From positions 1 to 32,535 of the forward strand of contig JBIKLF010000026.1 in the NCBI GenBank assembly GCA_044359955.1: a stretch of 32,535 bases of DNA. Reading direction: 5' to 3'. The notes beneath the pieces were generated by a model, which was given only the letters and a program-made list of their open reading frames with translations, was not told where the DNA came from and made no database searches. This document shows positions 23,869 through 32,126 of this stretch, piece after piece. Source of the DNA: JACTMZ01 sp044359955 (GTDB lineage: Bacteria; Verrucomicrobiota; Verrucomicrobiia; Chthoniobacterales; JACTMZ01). The position numbers were made by a program, and so were the translations under genes. The first letter of the stretch is position 1, and the number at the start of each line of letters is the position of its first letter.

Positions 23869-24843
23869 ATGGATCATCTCTCCAAAGCACGCCGTGTCAT
23901 CGGCATCGAGGCGGATGAATTGCGCCGCCTGGCCGAGAATCTCGACGGCGATGCCTTCAGCCGCGCCATCGAAACCCTCAAGGCGTGCGTCGACCAACGC
24001 GGCAAGATCGTGGTCTGCGGGGTGGGCAAATCCGGCCACATCGGCGACAAAATTGCCGCCACCCTGACCAGCACGGGGGCCACCGCGGTCGTCCTCAACT
24101 CCCTCAACGCCCTCCACGGTGACCTCGGTCTGGTCTCCGATGGCGACGTCATCCTCACCTTCAGCTACGGCGGGGAGACAGCGGAACTCCTCAATATCCT
24201 CCCCCCGCTGGCCCGTTTTGACGTGAAACTCATCGCCGTGACCGGCCGCCCCGACTCCACCCTCGGCCAAGCCGCCGACATCGTCCTCGATGTCGCGGTG
24301 AGCCAGGAAGCCTGCCCGCTCAATCTGGCCCCGACCTCCAGCACCACGGCCATGCTCGCGCTTGGTGATGCCTTGGCCATGGTTCTGCTCGAGGCGCGCG
24401 GGTTTCAGCAGGACGACTTTGCCCGTTTCCATCCCGGGGGCAGTCTCGGCCGCGTCCTGCTCACCCGGGTCAACCAGATCATGCGCAAAGCCACGCAACT
24501 CGCGGTGGCCGGCCCCGATGCCACCGTGCTCGAGGTGCTGAAAAAAATGACCCAATGCCGCACCGGCGCCGCGGCCATCGTCGATGCCGATGGCAAATTG
24601 TGCGGCGTCTTCACCCACGGCGATTTGGCGCGACATTACCAAGCGCATGCCGATCTGGGGGCCCTGCCGGTCGGACAATTCATGACGCAAACCCCCATCA
24701 CGGTTCGTGGCGACAAGCTTGCCGCCGAGGCGCTGCACGTGCTAAAGACCCATCGCATCGATGATTTGATCGTGGTGGACGAAGACAACCGCCCGGTCGG
24801 CATCATCGATTCGCAGGACCTCTCGCGCCTCCAAGGCGTCTGA
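23869..24843 (+). CDS. kdsD: Arabinose-5-phosphate isomerase (SIS + CBS pair)
   Basis: 324 residues. The SIS domain (about 30-165) has VVCGVGKSGHIGDKIAATLTSTG, NALHGDLGLVSDGDVILTFSYGGETAEL and LAPTSSTTAMLALGDALA. HPGGSLGRVLLTRVNQIMR leads into two CBS domains (about 205-324) ending VGIIDSQDLSRLQ. This is the KdsD/KpsF layout; the enzyme turns ribulose-5-phosphate into arabinose-5-phosphate, the first step to Kdo for LPS. That implies a Gram-negative envelope. An upstream in-frame Met exists, but homology begins at MDHLSKARRVIGIEA. efp follows 39 bp downstream. Confidence 0.93.
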   Translation: MDHLSKARRVIGIEADELRRLAENLDGDAFSRAIETLKACVDQRGKIVVCGVGKSGHIGDKIAATLTSTGATAVVLNSLNALHGDLGLVSDGDVILTFSYGGETAELLNILPPLARFDVKLIAVTGRPDSTLGQAADIVLDVAVSQEACPLNLAPTSSTTAMLALGDALAMVLLEARGFQQDDFARFHPGGSLGRVLLTRVNQIMRKATQLAVAGPDATVLEVLKKMTQCRTGAAAIVDADGKLCGVFTHGDLARHYQAHADLGALPVGQFMTQTPITVRGDKLAAEALHVLKTHRIDDLIVVDEDNRPVGIIDSQDLSRLQGV

Positions 24844-24882
24844 CCTGCGGCCCCGCAACCTTATCCTTATCCCGAAAATTTT

Positions 24883-25440
24883 ATGCCCGCCGCCAACGAT
24901 CTCCGCAAAGGAATGGCCATCAAATACAACACCGACACGTATGTTGTGCTCGAAGTCACCCACCGCACCCCCGGCAACCTCCGCGCCTTCGTCCAGGCCA
25001 TCATCCGCAGCATCAAGACCGGCAAGTCGAGCGATGTCCGCTTCAGTTCGACCGAGAAAGTCGAACTCGTCGACCTCCAGCGCCGTCCGCTCGAGTTCAG
25101 CTACAAGGATCATCAGGGCTACCACTTCATGGACCCCGAGTCCTACGAGACCGTAGAATTGGACGAAGCCCTCCTCGCCGGGGCCAAGAATTATCTGGTG
25201 GAAAATCTTCGAGTCGAAGTTCTCTATGCCGAAGGCAAAGCGGTGGAAGTCGAGGTGCCCGCTTCGGTCATCATGAAAGTCATCGAGTCCGCCGAAGGCC
25301 TCCGCGGCGACACCGCGAGCAATGTGCAAAAGCCGGCCACCCTCGAGTCCGGCCTCATCGTCAATGTCCCGCTCTTCATCAAAGAAGGCGAGATGATCAA
25401 AATCGACACGCGCAACGGCGCCTACATGGGCCGCGCCTGA
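24883..25440 (+). CDS. efp: Elongation factor P with unmodifiable-looking tip loop
   Basis: 185 residues with the three EF-P beta-barrel domains. The first has RKGMAIKYNTDTYVVLEV, and the last has GLRGDTASNVQKPATLESGLIVNVPLFIKEGEMIKIDTRNGAYMGR, which is almost the family signature. EF-P rescues ribosomes stalled at polyproline stretches. The domain I tip reads TPGNLRAF (N32 at the place of modified Lys34 in E. coli or Arg32 in Pseudomonas). Thus neither the EpmA/B lysylation nor the EarP rhamnosylation acceptor is at the usual position; Arg34, two residues on, is the nearest basic residue. The next gene starts 14 bp downstream. Confidence 0.94.
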   Translation: MPAANDLRKGMAIKYNTDTYVVLEVTHRTPGNLRAFVQAIIRSIKTGKSSDVRFSSTEKVELVDLQRRPLEFSYKDHQGYHFMDPESYETVELDEALLAGAKNYLVENLRVEVLYAEGKAVEVEVPASVIMKVIESAEGLRGDTASNVQKPATLESGLIVNVPLFIKEGEMIKIDTRNGAYMGRA

Positions 25441-25454
25441 CGCCGCCCCGCCCG

Positions 25455-26270
25455 ATGGCCAAGCGCGACCGCCGCCGCAAAGTTGCCGCGAAGGGCCAGC
25501 GTCTCAACACCTCGTTCGCCGCCCCCGCCGAAACCACGCTCGTCGTGCCGGTGCGCTGGGTGAAATTTGTCGTCGGGCTTTTTCTCCTCCCGCTCTGCTA
25601 CATCCTGACCGCCGCGTTTTTCAGCGCGCTCCTCGACGCCCTCACTTCACAGACTTCCGGACGCCCCCACTTTTGGGCCACGCCCGAATTCTGGTTCTTT
25701 TCCCTCGGGCTGGTCTGCTGGCTCATCATTTATTTCGGCCTCCCCAAGCCGCTCATCGTCTACGTCTATGGTCATGAACTGACCCACGCCCTCATGGTGA
25801 GACTGATGGGCGGCCGTGTCTCCGACTTCAGTGTCGGCCGCGACGGGGGCTACATCGTGTCGTCCAAGATCAATACGTGGATCGCACTCGCCCCGTATTT
25901 CGTCCCCATCTACAGCGTCGGTGTCATCCTTCTCTACGGATTGGTTTCCCTGCTCTACGACCTGCAACCCCACGCCGAGTTGGCCACCGGGATTCTTTAC
26001 GGACTGCTCGGTTTCACCTGGGCCTTCCACGCCACCTTCACCCTCTCCATGATCCCCCGCGGCCAGACCGACCTGGCCTACGGCGGCACCTTCTTCTCCC
26101 TCACGATCATCTACCTGATGAACCTGCTCGTGTTGTCGTTGCTCCTCATTCTCGCCACCCCCTACGTCAGCTTCCGCAGCTTCGGCCGCGAACTCCTCGC
26201 CCACGCCGCCATCTTTGCCAGCGAAGCCATCCGCTTCGTGGAACTGCTGCTGCGCGCCGCCGGCTTCTGA
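25455..26270 (+). CDS. M50B-like membrane zinc protease homologue
   Basis: 271 residues. A basic N-terminus (MAKRDRRRKV) is followed by about six membrane segments. The segment VYVYGHELTHALMVRLMGGRVSDFSV carries HExxH (HELTH, 107-111), and the text 'HELTHAL...GGRVSDFSV' matches the M50B-like peptidase pattern. A second segment LAPYFVPIYS (145-154) may supply part of the active site; the usual NPDG motif of site-2 proteases is not seen. The protein could be a membrane protease or an inactive relative; no substrate is suggested. It follows efp by 14 bp. A REP-like pair begins four bases after its stop. Confidence 0.7.
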   Translation: MAKRDRRRKVAAKGQRLNTSFAAPAETTLVVPVRWVKFVVGLFLLPLCYILTAAFFSALLDALTSQTSGRPHFWATPEFWFFSLGLVCWLIIYFGLPKPLIVYVYGHELTHALMVRLMGGRVSDFSVGRDGGYIVSSKINTWIALAPYFVPIYSVGVILLYGLVSLLYDLQPHAELATGILYGLLGFTWAFHATFTLSMIPRGQTDLAYGGTFFSLTIIYLMNLLVLSLLLILATPYVSFRSFGRELLAHAAIFASEAIRFVELLLRAAGF

Positions 26271-26273
26271 AAA

Positions 26274-26327
26274 GTAGCAGCGACGTCCCCGTCGTTTGAC
26301 AAGTGCCACTGGAAGTGGCACTTCTAT
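26274..26327. repeat. REP-like pair next to an antitoxin start
   Basis: The left unit is GTAG with hairpin CGACG-TCCC-CGTCG. The right unit is a perfect 10-bp stem AAGTGCCACT with a GGA loop, followed by CTAT (ATAG on the minus strand). The right hairpin ends at 26323, eight bases before the antitoxin ATG. Confidence 0.75.
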
Positions 26328-26331
26328 TCTC

Positions 26332-26571
26332 ATGGAAACCATCTCCATGCTCGAAATCCGTCGCAACGCCAAAGGCTTGGTCCGCCGCTTGGCTCGCGGT
26401 GAATGTTTCCGCATCACTTACCGTAACCACCCCGTGGGCGAGTTGTTCCCACCGGCGTCGAAGCAAGGTGTCACCTCCCAAGACCCGGTCTATTGCCTGG
26501 CGGAAGCCGCGGAAGATTTGGGTGGCGGGCTTGATGCCCGGCGAGCGGACGAACTCATCTACCGCGCGTGA
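26332..26571 (+). CDS. Phd-like antitoxin
   Basis: 79 residues: METISMLEIRRNAKGLVRRLARGECFRITYRNHPVGELFPP. This follows the Phd/YefM plan of a short helix, 'RR.A...v.rl..Ge.f.it...pvg.l.P', then a flexible acidic tail (EDLGGGLDARRADELIYRA) for toxin binding. It overlaps the PIN toxin (GTGA at 26568-26571). The REP-like hairpin directly before the start leaves little room for a ribosome-binding site; the only purine-rich run, GGAAGTGG, is partly in the hairpin. A more distant Phd relative than the one at 2341. Confidence 0.78.
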   Translation: METISMLEIRRNAKGLVRRLARGECFRITYRNHPVGELFPPASKQGVTSQDPVYCLAEAAEDLGGGLDARRADELIYRA

Positions 26572-26978
26572 AGCCGGTTTTTGTCGATAGGATGGGTTGG
26601 TATAGCCTCTTTGACCGGCGGGATGCCTGGCACAAAAAGGCTGCCGCCATCATGGCCGGGCTCGGACGCACCAAAGCGTCCCTTGTCACCACCGACTACG
26701 TGGTGGATGAAACGGCCACCCTGCTTCTGGTGCGGGGTGCAACCGTGGCGCTGGACGGATTTTTCGCCATGCTTTCCGCATCGCAGGCCTTGACGGTGGC
26801 CTCGGTCGGTCCGGCCCGTTTTCAGGAGGCCTCCGCTTACTTTCTCAAACACCGCGACCAAGGATATTCCTTCACCGACGTGACAAGTTTTATCGTCATG
26901 CGCGAACTCAAGTGCCGTGAGGCGCTGACCCACGACGAGCACTTCGAAAAAGCGGGGTTCCGCCGCTTGCTCCGGTAA
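26568..26978 (+). CDS. PIN-domain toxin
   Basis: 136 residues with PIN-fold landmarks VFVDRMGWYSLFDRRDAWH (D7), DYVVDETATLL (E48), GYSFTDVTSFIVM (D104) and LTHDEHFEKAGF (D123). The 'SFTD..SF..M...' and 'THDEHF..AGF' text marks a common VapC subgroup of single-stranded RNA nucleases. After D7 the usual Thr/Ser-Ser is Arg-Met, a mild deviation. The GTG start overlaps the antitoxin stop, so translation is coupled. All four acidic positions are kept, so activity is likely. Confidence 0.87.
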   Translation: MKPVFVDRMGWYSLFDRRDAWHKKAAAIMAGLGRTKASLVTTDYVVDETATLLLVRGATVALDGFFAMLSASQALTVASVGPARFQEASAYFLKHRDQGYSFTDVTSFIVMRELKCREALTHDEHFEKAGFRRLLR

Positions 26979-27068
26979 GGTTCGGAACCAGCCCGGCCTG
27001 CCGCGGCGATAAAATTACTCGAACCGCTTCTACTTTCGAAAACTTCCACAACCTGCTTTCCTTCCCCC

Positions 27069-27893
27069 ATGGCAAAAACGGTCTGGCAGAAGATCAAGGA
27101 TTACACGGATCTGAAGTTCGAAAAGACGGAGGACGGGATCGCCAAGATCACGATCAACCGCCCCGAGGTCCGCAACGCGTTCCGTCCGCAGACCGTCGAG
27201 GAAATGAAAGATGCCTTCGATCACTGCCGTGACGATGGGTCGATCGGCGTGGTGATTCTTACCGGGGAAGGCGACCAGGCCTTCTGCTCCGGCGGCGACC
27301 AGAAAGTGCGCGGGGATGGCGGCTATGTCGGGCAGGATGGCGTCCCGCGGCTCAACATCCTCGATGTGCAAAAACAAATCCGCAGCCTGCCCAAGCCGGT
27401 TATCGCCATGGTGGCGGGTTACGCCATCGGCGGCGGACACGTTCTTCACGTGGTCTGCGACTTGACCATCGCGGCGGACAACGCGCGCTTCGGTCAGACC
27501 GGTCCGCGCGTCGGGTCCTTCGACGGCGGGCTCGGCTCGAGTTATCTCTCGCGCATTGTCGGACAAAAAAAAGCGCGGGAGATCTGGTTTCTCTGCCGTC
27601 AATACGACGCGCAACAGGCCCTCGACATGGGCTTGGTCAATACCGTCGTCCCGCTCGCGCAGTTGGAGGAAGAAACGCTCAAGTGGTGTCGCGAAATCCT
27701 CGAGCTTTCGCCCATGGCTTTGCGGTGTCTGAAGGCGGCGCTCAATGCCGACTGCGACGGGCAAATCGGTCTGCTCGACATGGCCGGCAATGCCACCTTG
27801 CTTTACTACCTGAGCGAAGAAGCCAAGGAAGGGAAGCAGGCCTTCATCGAAAAGCGGAAACCCGATTTCTCGAAGTTTCCGCGCTTCCCGTAG
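27069..27893 (+). CDS. menB: 1,4-dihydroxy-2-naphthoyl-CoA synthase
   Basis: 274 residues of the crotonase fold with MenB-specific text: INRPEVRNAFRPQTVEEM, GDQAFCSGGDQKVRG, VAGYAIGGGHVLHVVCDLTIAADNARFGQTGPRVGSFDGG, and C-terminal PDFSKFPRFP. It closes the second ring of menaquinone from o-succinylbenzoyl-CoA, so the organism probably makes menaquinone. No other men genes are here. It is preceded by 90 bp without a gene, where a lone CCGCTTCTACTTT fragment at 27024-27036 matches the arm of the 22464 repeat. It is followed by a REP-like pair. Confidence 0.95.
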   Translation: MAKTVWQKIKDYTDLKFEKTEDGIAKITINRPEVRNAFRPQTVEEMKDAFDHCRDDGSIGVVILTGEGDQAFCSGGDQKVRGDGGYVGQDGVPRLNILDVQKQIRSLPKPVIAMVAGYAIGGGHVLHVVCDLTIAADNARFGQTGPRVGSFDGGLGSSYLSRIVGQKKAREIWFLCRQYDAQQALDMGLVNTVVPLAQLEEETLKWCREILELSPMALRCLKAALNADCDGQIGLLDMAGNATLLYYLSEEAKEGKQAFIEKRKPDFSKFPRFP

Positions 27894-27914
27894 CCGCAGG
27901 GAATTGAACAGATT

Positions 27915-27984
27915 TGTAGCGGCGGTCTATGACCGCCGGAACATGGACCGGAAAAGGCACCGACGGTCATAGACCGCCGCTACA
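27915..27984. repeat. REP-like inverted pair, GTAG heads outward
   Basis: Same family as 20576-20645: TGTAG with hairpin CGGCGGTC-TAT-GACCGCCG on the left and its near-perfect reverse complement on the right, ending GCTACA at 27984. It lies between menB and aroC, about 130 bp before the aroC start. Confidence 0.85.
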
Positions 27985-28111
27985 ACCGAAGTAAAAACTT
28001 CAAAACCTGCCCCTCCGCGCTCTCTGTGTCCTCTGCGGTTTCAAAACCCAATGGCAGCAAGTTCCTCGTTGGCATTGGCGGCAGCGCGGTTGTGCGCTAG
28101 GCTCTGTGGCC

Positions 28112-29197
28112 ATGTCCAGCAGCACCGGCCAACTTTTCCGTATCGCCACGTGGGGGGAATCCCACGGCGGCGGGGTCGGGGTGGTCATCGATGGCTGCCT
28201 GCCGCAGCTCGATCTGACCGAAGCCGACATCCAAAAAGAACTCGATCGCCGGCGCCCGGGGCAAAGTGACATCGTCACCCCTCGCAAAGAGGCCGACCGC
28301 TGCGAAATTTTGTCCGGCGTGTTCCAAGGTAAAACCCTTGGCACGCCGATCGCCATTCTCGTCCGCAACGAGGACGCGCGGCCGGAGGCCTACAGCGAAA
28401 TGGAGACGGCCTTCCGTCCGTCCCACGCCGATTTCACCTACGAGGCCAAATACGGCATCCGCAATTGGCAGGGCGGGGGACGCGCCTCGGCCCGGGAAAC
28501 CATCGGGCGGGTTGCCGCCGGTGCGGTGGCCCGCAAGGTGCTCGACGCGCTCCATCCCGGCATCGAGGTGCTGGCCTGGGTCAGCCGGGTGCATCAGATC
28601 GAGTCGCAAGTCGATCCCGCCAGCGTCACCGCCGAAGCGATCGAAGCCAATGCGGTCCGTTGTCCGGATGCCGCGGCGGCGGAAAAGATGATCGCGCGAA
28701 TCAAAGAAGCACGATCGAAGGGCGATTCGGTCGGCGGGCTCATCGAATGCCTGGTGCGCCAATGCCCGCCGGGCCTCGGCGATCCGGTCTTCGACAAACT
28801 GGAGGCCGATCTGGCCAAAGCCATGCTCAGCCTGCCTGCGACCAAAGGATTTGAAATCGGCTCGGGTTTCGAGGGAAGCAAGCTGACCGGACTCGAGCAC
28901 AACGACGCCTTTGAAATGCGCGAGGGACGCACCCGCACGGTGACCAACCGGTCGGGTGGGGTACAGGGCGGGATCAGCAATGGCGAGGACATCACTTTCC
29001 GGGTGGCTTTCAAACCGACAGCCACCATTGCCAGCGCCCAGCAGACGGTCACCGCCTCCGGCGAAAACACGGAGTTGGCCGCCCGCGGACGCCATGATCC
29101 CTGCGTCATCCCCCGCGCCGTGCCCATCGTGGAAGCGATGGTCTGGCTCGTGCTGGCCGATCACGCGCTGCGGCAGCGGGCGCAGGGAGCGGTATGA
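28112..29197 (+). CDS. aroC: Chorismate synthase
   Basis: 361 residues with AroC signatures: GQLFRIATWGESHGGGVGVVIDGC, RRRPGQSDIVTPRKEADRCEILSGVFQGKTLGTPIAI, RPSHADFTYEAKYGIRNWQGGGRASARET and GGVQGGISNGEDITFRVAFKPT. The enzyme removes phosphate from EPSP to make chorismate, with reduced FMN as cofactor; chorismate also feeds menaquinone synthesis, for which menB lies just upstream. ATG 28112 is preferred over the GTG at 28106. Its stop is 13 bp before a REP-like pair that separates it from the CvpA-like gene. Confidence 0.96.
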   Translation: MSSSTGQLFRIATWGESHGGGVGVVIDGCLPQLDLTEADIQKELDRRRPGQSDIVTPRKEADRCEILSGVFQGKTLGTPIAILVRNEDARPEAYSEMETAFRPSHADFTYEAKYGIRNWQGGGRASARETIGRVAAGAVARKVLDALHPGIEVLAWVSRVHQIESQVDPASVTAEAIEANAVRCPDAAAAEKMIARIKEARSKGDSVGGLIECLVRQCPPGLGDPVFDKLEADLAKAMLSLPATKGFEIGSGFEGSKLTGLEHNDAFEMREGRTRTVTNRSGGVQGGISNGEDITFRVAFKPTATIASAQQTVTASGENTELAARGRHDPCVIPRAVPIVEAMVWLVLADHALRQRAQGAV

Positions 29198-29210
29198 GCC
29201 ATGTGAAATT

Positions 29211-29280
29211 TGTAGCGGCGGTCTATGACCGTCGGAACATTACGGCACGAGGGCACCAACGCTCATAGAGTGCCGCTACA
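29211..29280. repeat. REP-like inverted pair, GTAG heads outward
   Basis: Same family as 20576 and 27915, more diverged: the left unit reads TGTAGCGGCGGTC with the hairpin closing as GACCGTCG, and the right unit reads ...CATAGAGTGCCGCTACA. The right arm shares the 'CTCATAGAG' variant with the pair at 5545. It ends 19 bp before the CvpA-like start. Confidence 0.85.
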
Positions 29281-29299
29281 AGATAAGCGAAAAACCGCC

Positions 29300-30118
29300 A
29301 TGCCCGCTTCCTCTTGGCTCTGGCTCGCGGCCGGGCTTTATTTGCTTTTCGAAATCTGGCGCGGTTGGCGGCGCGGGGTGGTGCGGCATGGGGTGAGTGT
29401 TTTTGCCCTGCTCGTCGCGGGAGGTATCGGGTGGATCTTTGCCTGGATGACCGGAATGATTTCGGACCGCATTGTGCCGCTGCCGCCTCCCGGCGGACGG
29501 CTCCTTTTCGGCCTCGCGGCGGGGTTGGCGTTTTACATCGCAGCGGTGGTGCTTTCGTCGTTGCTCTTCAAAAAGACGTCGCAGCAAAGCGCGGGGATCG
29601 TGCGGCTCTTTTACGGGGCGGGTGGGGGACTCTTCGGGCTGATCTTCGGACTGCTCGTCTTGTGGGGCGGCATTTCCATGTTCCGCACGCTGGGTGCGGT
29701 GGCCGAGGCGCGGCAAACGGCTCCGGGTGACGCGCAGTTCGTCGCGATCAAGGAATCTCTTGAGGAGGGAGCGACCGGTGGTCTGGTCGACAAAGTCGAT
29801 ATTGTGCCGGCCAACCTCTACGGGCTGGTCACCAAACTCCTGCGCGTGACGCAATCGCCGGAGGCCACGGCACGGTTTTTTGCCTACCCGCAGACCCAGC
29901 AACTCCTCACGCAACCGAAGATCATGGAGTTGTTGACCGATCCGGCGGTGGCCGGGGCGGCGTCGGAGGGGAACTACTTGTCGTTGCTGACCAGCCCCAA
30001 GCTCGCCGAAGTGGCGTCCGATCCGGGAGTGCAGCAGTTTTTCACCGGCTTCGATCTGGAAAAAGCTCTCGACTACGCCCTGCAAGAATCGGCACCTTCG
30101 CCGGTTCCCACGCCATGA
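29300..30118 (+). CDS. CvpA-like membrane protein
   Basis: 272 residues. Four hydrophobic segments (about 5-18, 30-50, 66-88, 105-128) with GWRRGVVRHGVSVFALLVAGGIGWIF and RLFYGAGGGLFGLIFGLLVLWG resemble the CvpA/colicin V production family. A soluble C-terminal half has repeated short helices (TQQLLTQPKIMELLTDPAVAG, LLTSPKLAEVASDPGVQQFF). Function is not established; CvpA proteins relate to envelope and purine gene regulation in E. coli. In-frame starts further left lie inside the REP pair, so I place the start at ATG 29300. The stop overlaps the gatB start (ATGA). Confidence 0.72.
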   Translation: MPASSWLWLAAGLYLLFEIWRGWRRGVVRHGVSVFALLVAGGIGWIFAWMTGMISDRIVPLPPPGGRLLFGLAAGLAFYIAAVVLSSLLFKKTSQQSAGIVRLFYGAGGGLFGLIFGLLVLWGGISMFRTLGAVAEARQTAPGDAQFVAIKESLEEGATGGLVDKVDIVPANLYGLVTKLLRVTQSPEATARFFAYPQTQQLLTQPKIMELLTDPAVAGAASEGNYLSLLTSPKLAEVASDPGVQQFFTGFDLEKALDYALQESAPSPVPTP

Positions 30119-31572
30119 GTCAGGACTACATCGCCACCATCGGACTCGAGGTCCACGTGCAGCTGAAAACGCGGAGCAAAATGTTCTGCGCCTGCCCGGT
30201 CGAATACGGCGCCACACCGAACACCCATACTTGCCCGACCTGTCTCGGGCTGCCCGGGGCCTTGCCGGTCATGAACGAAGAGGCACTCAAGTTGACCATT
30301 CTGACCGGTCTCATGCTCGGCTGCAAAATTGCCGAGGTCTGCAAGTTCGACCGCAAGAGCTACTACTATCCGGACATGCCGAAGAACTACCAGATCTCGC
30401 AATACGACATGCCGCTCTGCCTCGGCGGCGGCGTGCCCTTGCACGATCTGGCTTATCCCAAGGATGCGCAGAAGAATATTGCGACGAAGGACAAAGTGGT
30501 CCGTCTGACCCGCATTCACCTCGAGGAGGACGTGGCCAAAAGTTTCCACTTGGAAAATTCTTCCGGCATCGATTTCAACCGCGCGGGCACACCGCTCATG
30601 GAAATTGTTTCCGAGGCGGAGATTGCCAATCCCGAGGAAGCCTTCGCTTATCTGACCTCGCTGAAACAGCATTTGGAATACGCCGGTGTTTCGGATGCGG
30701 ACATGGAAAAGGGCCAGATGCGTTGTGACGTCAACGTGTCCGTGCGTCCCGCCGGCACGGAAAAGTGGGGCACCAAGATCGAGCTGAAGAATTTGAACAC
30801 GATCAGCGGGGTGCGCCGTGCCTTGGCTTATGAAATCGATCGTCAGAGCGAGGTCCTGCGCGGGGGTGGCTCGCTGCAGCAGGAGACGCGGCGCTGGGAT
30901 GACGACCTGGGTGAGACGCAGCTCATGCGGATCAAAGAGTCCGCCCACGACTACCGTTACTTTCCGGATCCGGATTTGATGCCGGTGAAAACAGAGGAAC
31001 TCCTCGCCGCCGCGAAGGAACTGCTGCCCGAGTTGCCGGCCGAGAAACGTGCACGCTACGAAAAAGACTTCGGGGTGAGTGAATACGATGCTGCCGTGCT
31101 GGCCGACAACCTCGGGTTGGGTCGCTACTTCGAACAGGCCGCCACCGGTTCAGCACGCGGCAAGCAGATCGCCAACTGGATCCTCAACGATTTACAAAGC
31201 GCGCTTTCCTCCGCAGGCCAAGCGATCGCGGCTTGCCCGATCAAACCCGCGCAGCTGGATGGCTTGGTCGCGCTGGTGGCCGGCGGCCAGATCAATGGCA
31301 AGCAGGCGAAGGAAGTCTTTACCGACATGTTCGCCACCGGACGCGATGCGGTGGTGATTGTGGAAGAGAAGGGGCTCAAGCAGGAGAGCGACGCCGGGGC
31401 GATCGGTGGCCTGTGTGACGAGGTGATCGCGGCGAACCCGCAGTCTGTGGCCGACTACCAGGCGGGCAAAGAGGCCGCGCTGAATTTCCTCAAGGGGCAG
31501 GTGATGAAACTTTCCAAAGGGAAGGCGAATCCGGGCATGGTTGGGGATTTGTTGGCGGAAAAGTTGGGCTGA
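30115..31572 (+). CDS. gatB: Aspartyl/glutamyl-tRNA amidotransferase subunit B
   Basis: 485 residues, normal GatB length. It starts IATIGLEVHVQLKTRSKMFCACP and continues THTCPTCLGLPGALPVMN (zinc-binding cysteines), KFDRKSYYYPDMPKNYQISQYDMPLC, HLEEDVAKSFH, FNRAGTPLMEIVSE and MRCDVNVSVRP; the C-terminal tail domain is helical. GatB is the kinase subunit of GatCAB, which converts Glu-tRNA(Gln) or Asp-tRNA(Asn) to the amidated forms. GatA and GatC are not in the window. It overlaps the CvpA-like gene by four bases. Confidence 0.97.
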   Translation: MSQDYIATIGLEVHVQLKTRSKMFCACPVEYGATPNTHTCPTCLGLPGALPVMNEEALKLTILTGLMLGCKIAEVCKFDRKSYYYPDMPKNYQISQYDMPLCLGGGVPLHDLAYPKDAQKNIATKDKVVRLTRIHLEEDVAKSFHLENSSGIDFNRAGTPLMEIVSEAEIANPEEAFAYLTSLKQHLEYAGVSDADMEKGQMRCDVNVSVRPAGTEKWGTKIELKNLNTISGVRRALAYEIDRQSEVLRGGGSLQQETRRWDDDLGETQLMRIKESAHDYRYFPDPDLMPVKTEELLAAAKELLPELPAEKRARYEKDFGVSEYDAAVLADNLGLGRYFEQAATGSARGKQIANWILNDLQSALSSAGQAIAACPIKPAQLDGLVALVAGGQINGKQAKEVFTDMFATGRDAVVIVEEKGLKQESDAGAIGGLCDEVIAANPQSVADYQAGKEAALNFLKGQVMKLSKGKANPGMVGDLLAEKLG

Positions 31573-31745
31573 GGAATTTTTTAACCAAAGGTAACGAGCA
31601 CCGGAGCGCGCGGGCGCGCGGGGTAGATGGCCACAGGCCACCGCAAGCGAGATGAGCGGGAGCGAGGGAGTCAACGGAACGAAGGAGTGGCTGGGGCTGT
31701 GCGATCCAACTTGTGCGCGTTCGTGCTGCGTCAATAATGGGACTT

Positions 31746-32099
31746 ATGAAATTTTGCGGACGCTGGTTTGTCGGGTTTGGGATTTTTCTCGTGCTTTGCG
31801 GAGTGGCGGGGTTTTTGTCGAATCCGGCCGGGGCGAAGACGGCGCTGCTTTCGGGCGGGATGTTCGGGGGGCTTTCGGCGTTGTGGGGGGTGTTGATGTT
31901 GCGGGGGTTTGGGTGGGCGCGGGTGGCGGCGTGGGTGAGCACCTTGGTGCTGGTCGCGGCGTTTGCCTGGCGGTCGGTTGTGGGGTGGATGGCGGTGTCT
32001 GCCGGGGAGCCGAAGCTTTTTGCGGCTTTGTTGGTCACGCTGATGCTGGGGGCGTCGTTGGCCAGCCTGGTGGTTTTGGCGCGATGGTCACGAGGATGA
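31746..32099 (+). CDS. TMEM14-like small membrane protein
   Basis: 117 residues from ATG 31746 (ATG 31737 and GTG 31713 are also in frame). Four hydrophobic segments are arranged as in the TMEM14/UPF0136 family: FVGFGIFLVLCGVAGFLSN, LLSGGMFGGLSALWGVLML, WVSTLVLVAAFAWRSV with the conserved Arg, and KLFAALLVTLMLGASLASLVVL. Codon use is strikingly G-rich at the third position (runs of GGG/GCG/GTG) compared with gatB. Function is unknown; eukaryotic TMEM14C moves porphyrin in mitochondria. The 173 bp upstream holds short GC-rich palindromes but no gene. Confidence 0.6.
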   Translation: MKFCGRWFVGFGIFLVLCGVAGFLSNPAGAKTALLSGGMFGGLSALWGVLMLRGFGWARVAAWVSTLVLVAAFAWRSVVGWMAVSAGEPKLFAALLVTLMLGASLASLVVLARWSRG

Positions 32100-32126
32100 G
32101 GGTGACGGGGTAATGTTCCCGGCGCG

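Noticed and set aside
28010..28045. CTCTGTGTCCTCTGCGG-type phrase between menB and aroC
   Set aside because: It resembles a repeat phrase I have seen in other genomes, but there is one copy here and nothing to test it against.
20576..29280. CRISPR array
   Set aside because: The repeats are kilobases apart, inverted rather than direct, and no cas gene is present.
29225..29299. Upstream start for the CvpA-like gene
   Set aside because: It would translate a REP-like arm; the membrane segment begins right after ATG 29300. Unlike ispA, a good downstream start exists.
31573..31745. Possible terminator or small RNA after gatB
   Set aside because: There are short palindromes (GCGCGC, TGGCC-ACA-GGCCA), but no U-tract after a stem and no recognisable RNA family.
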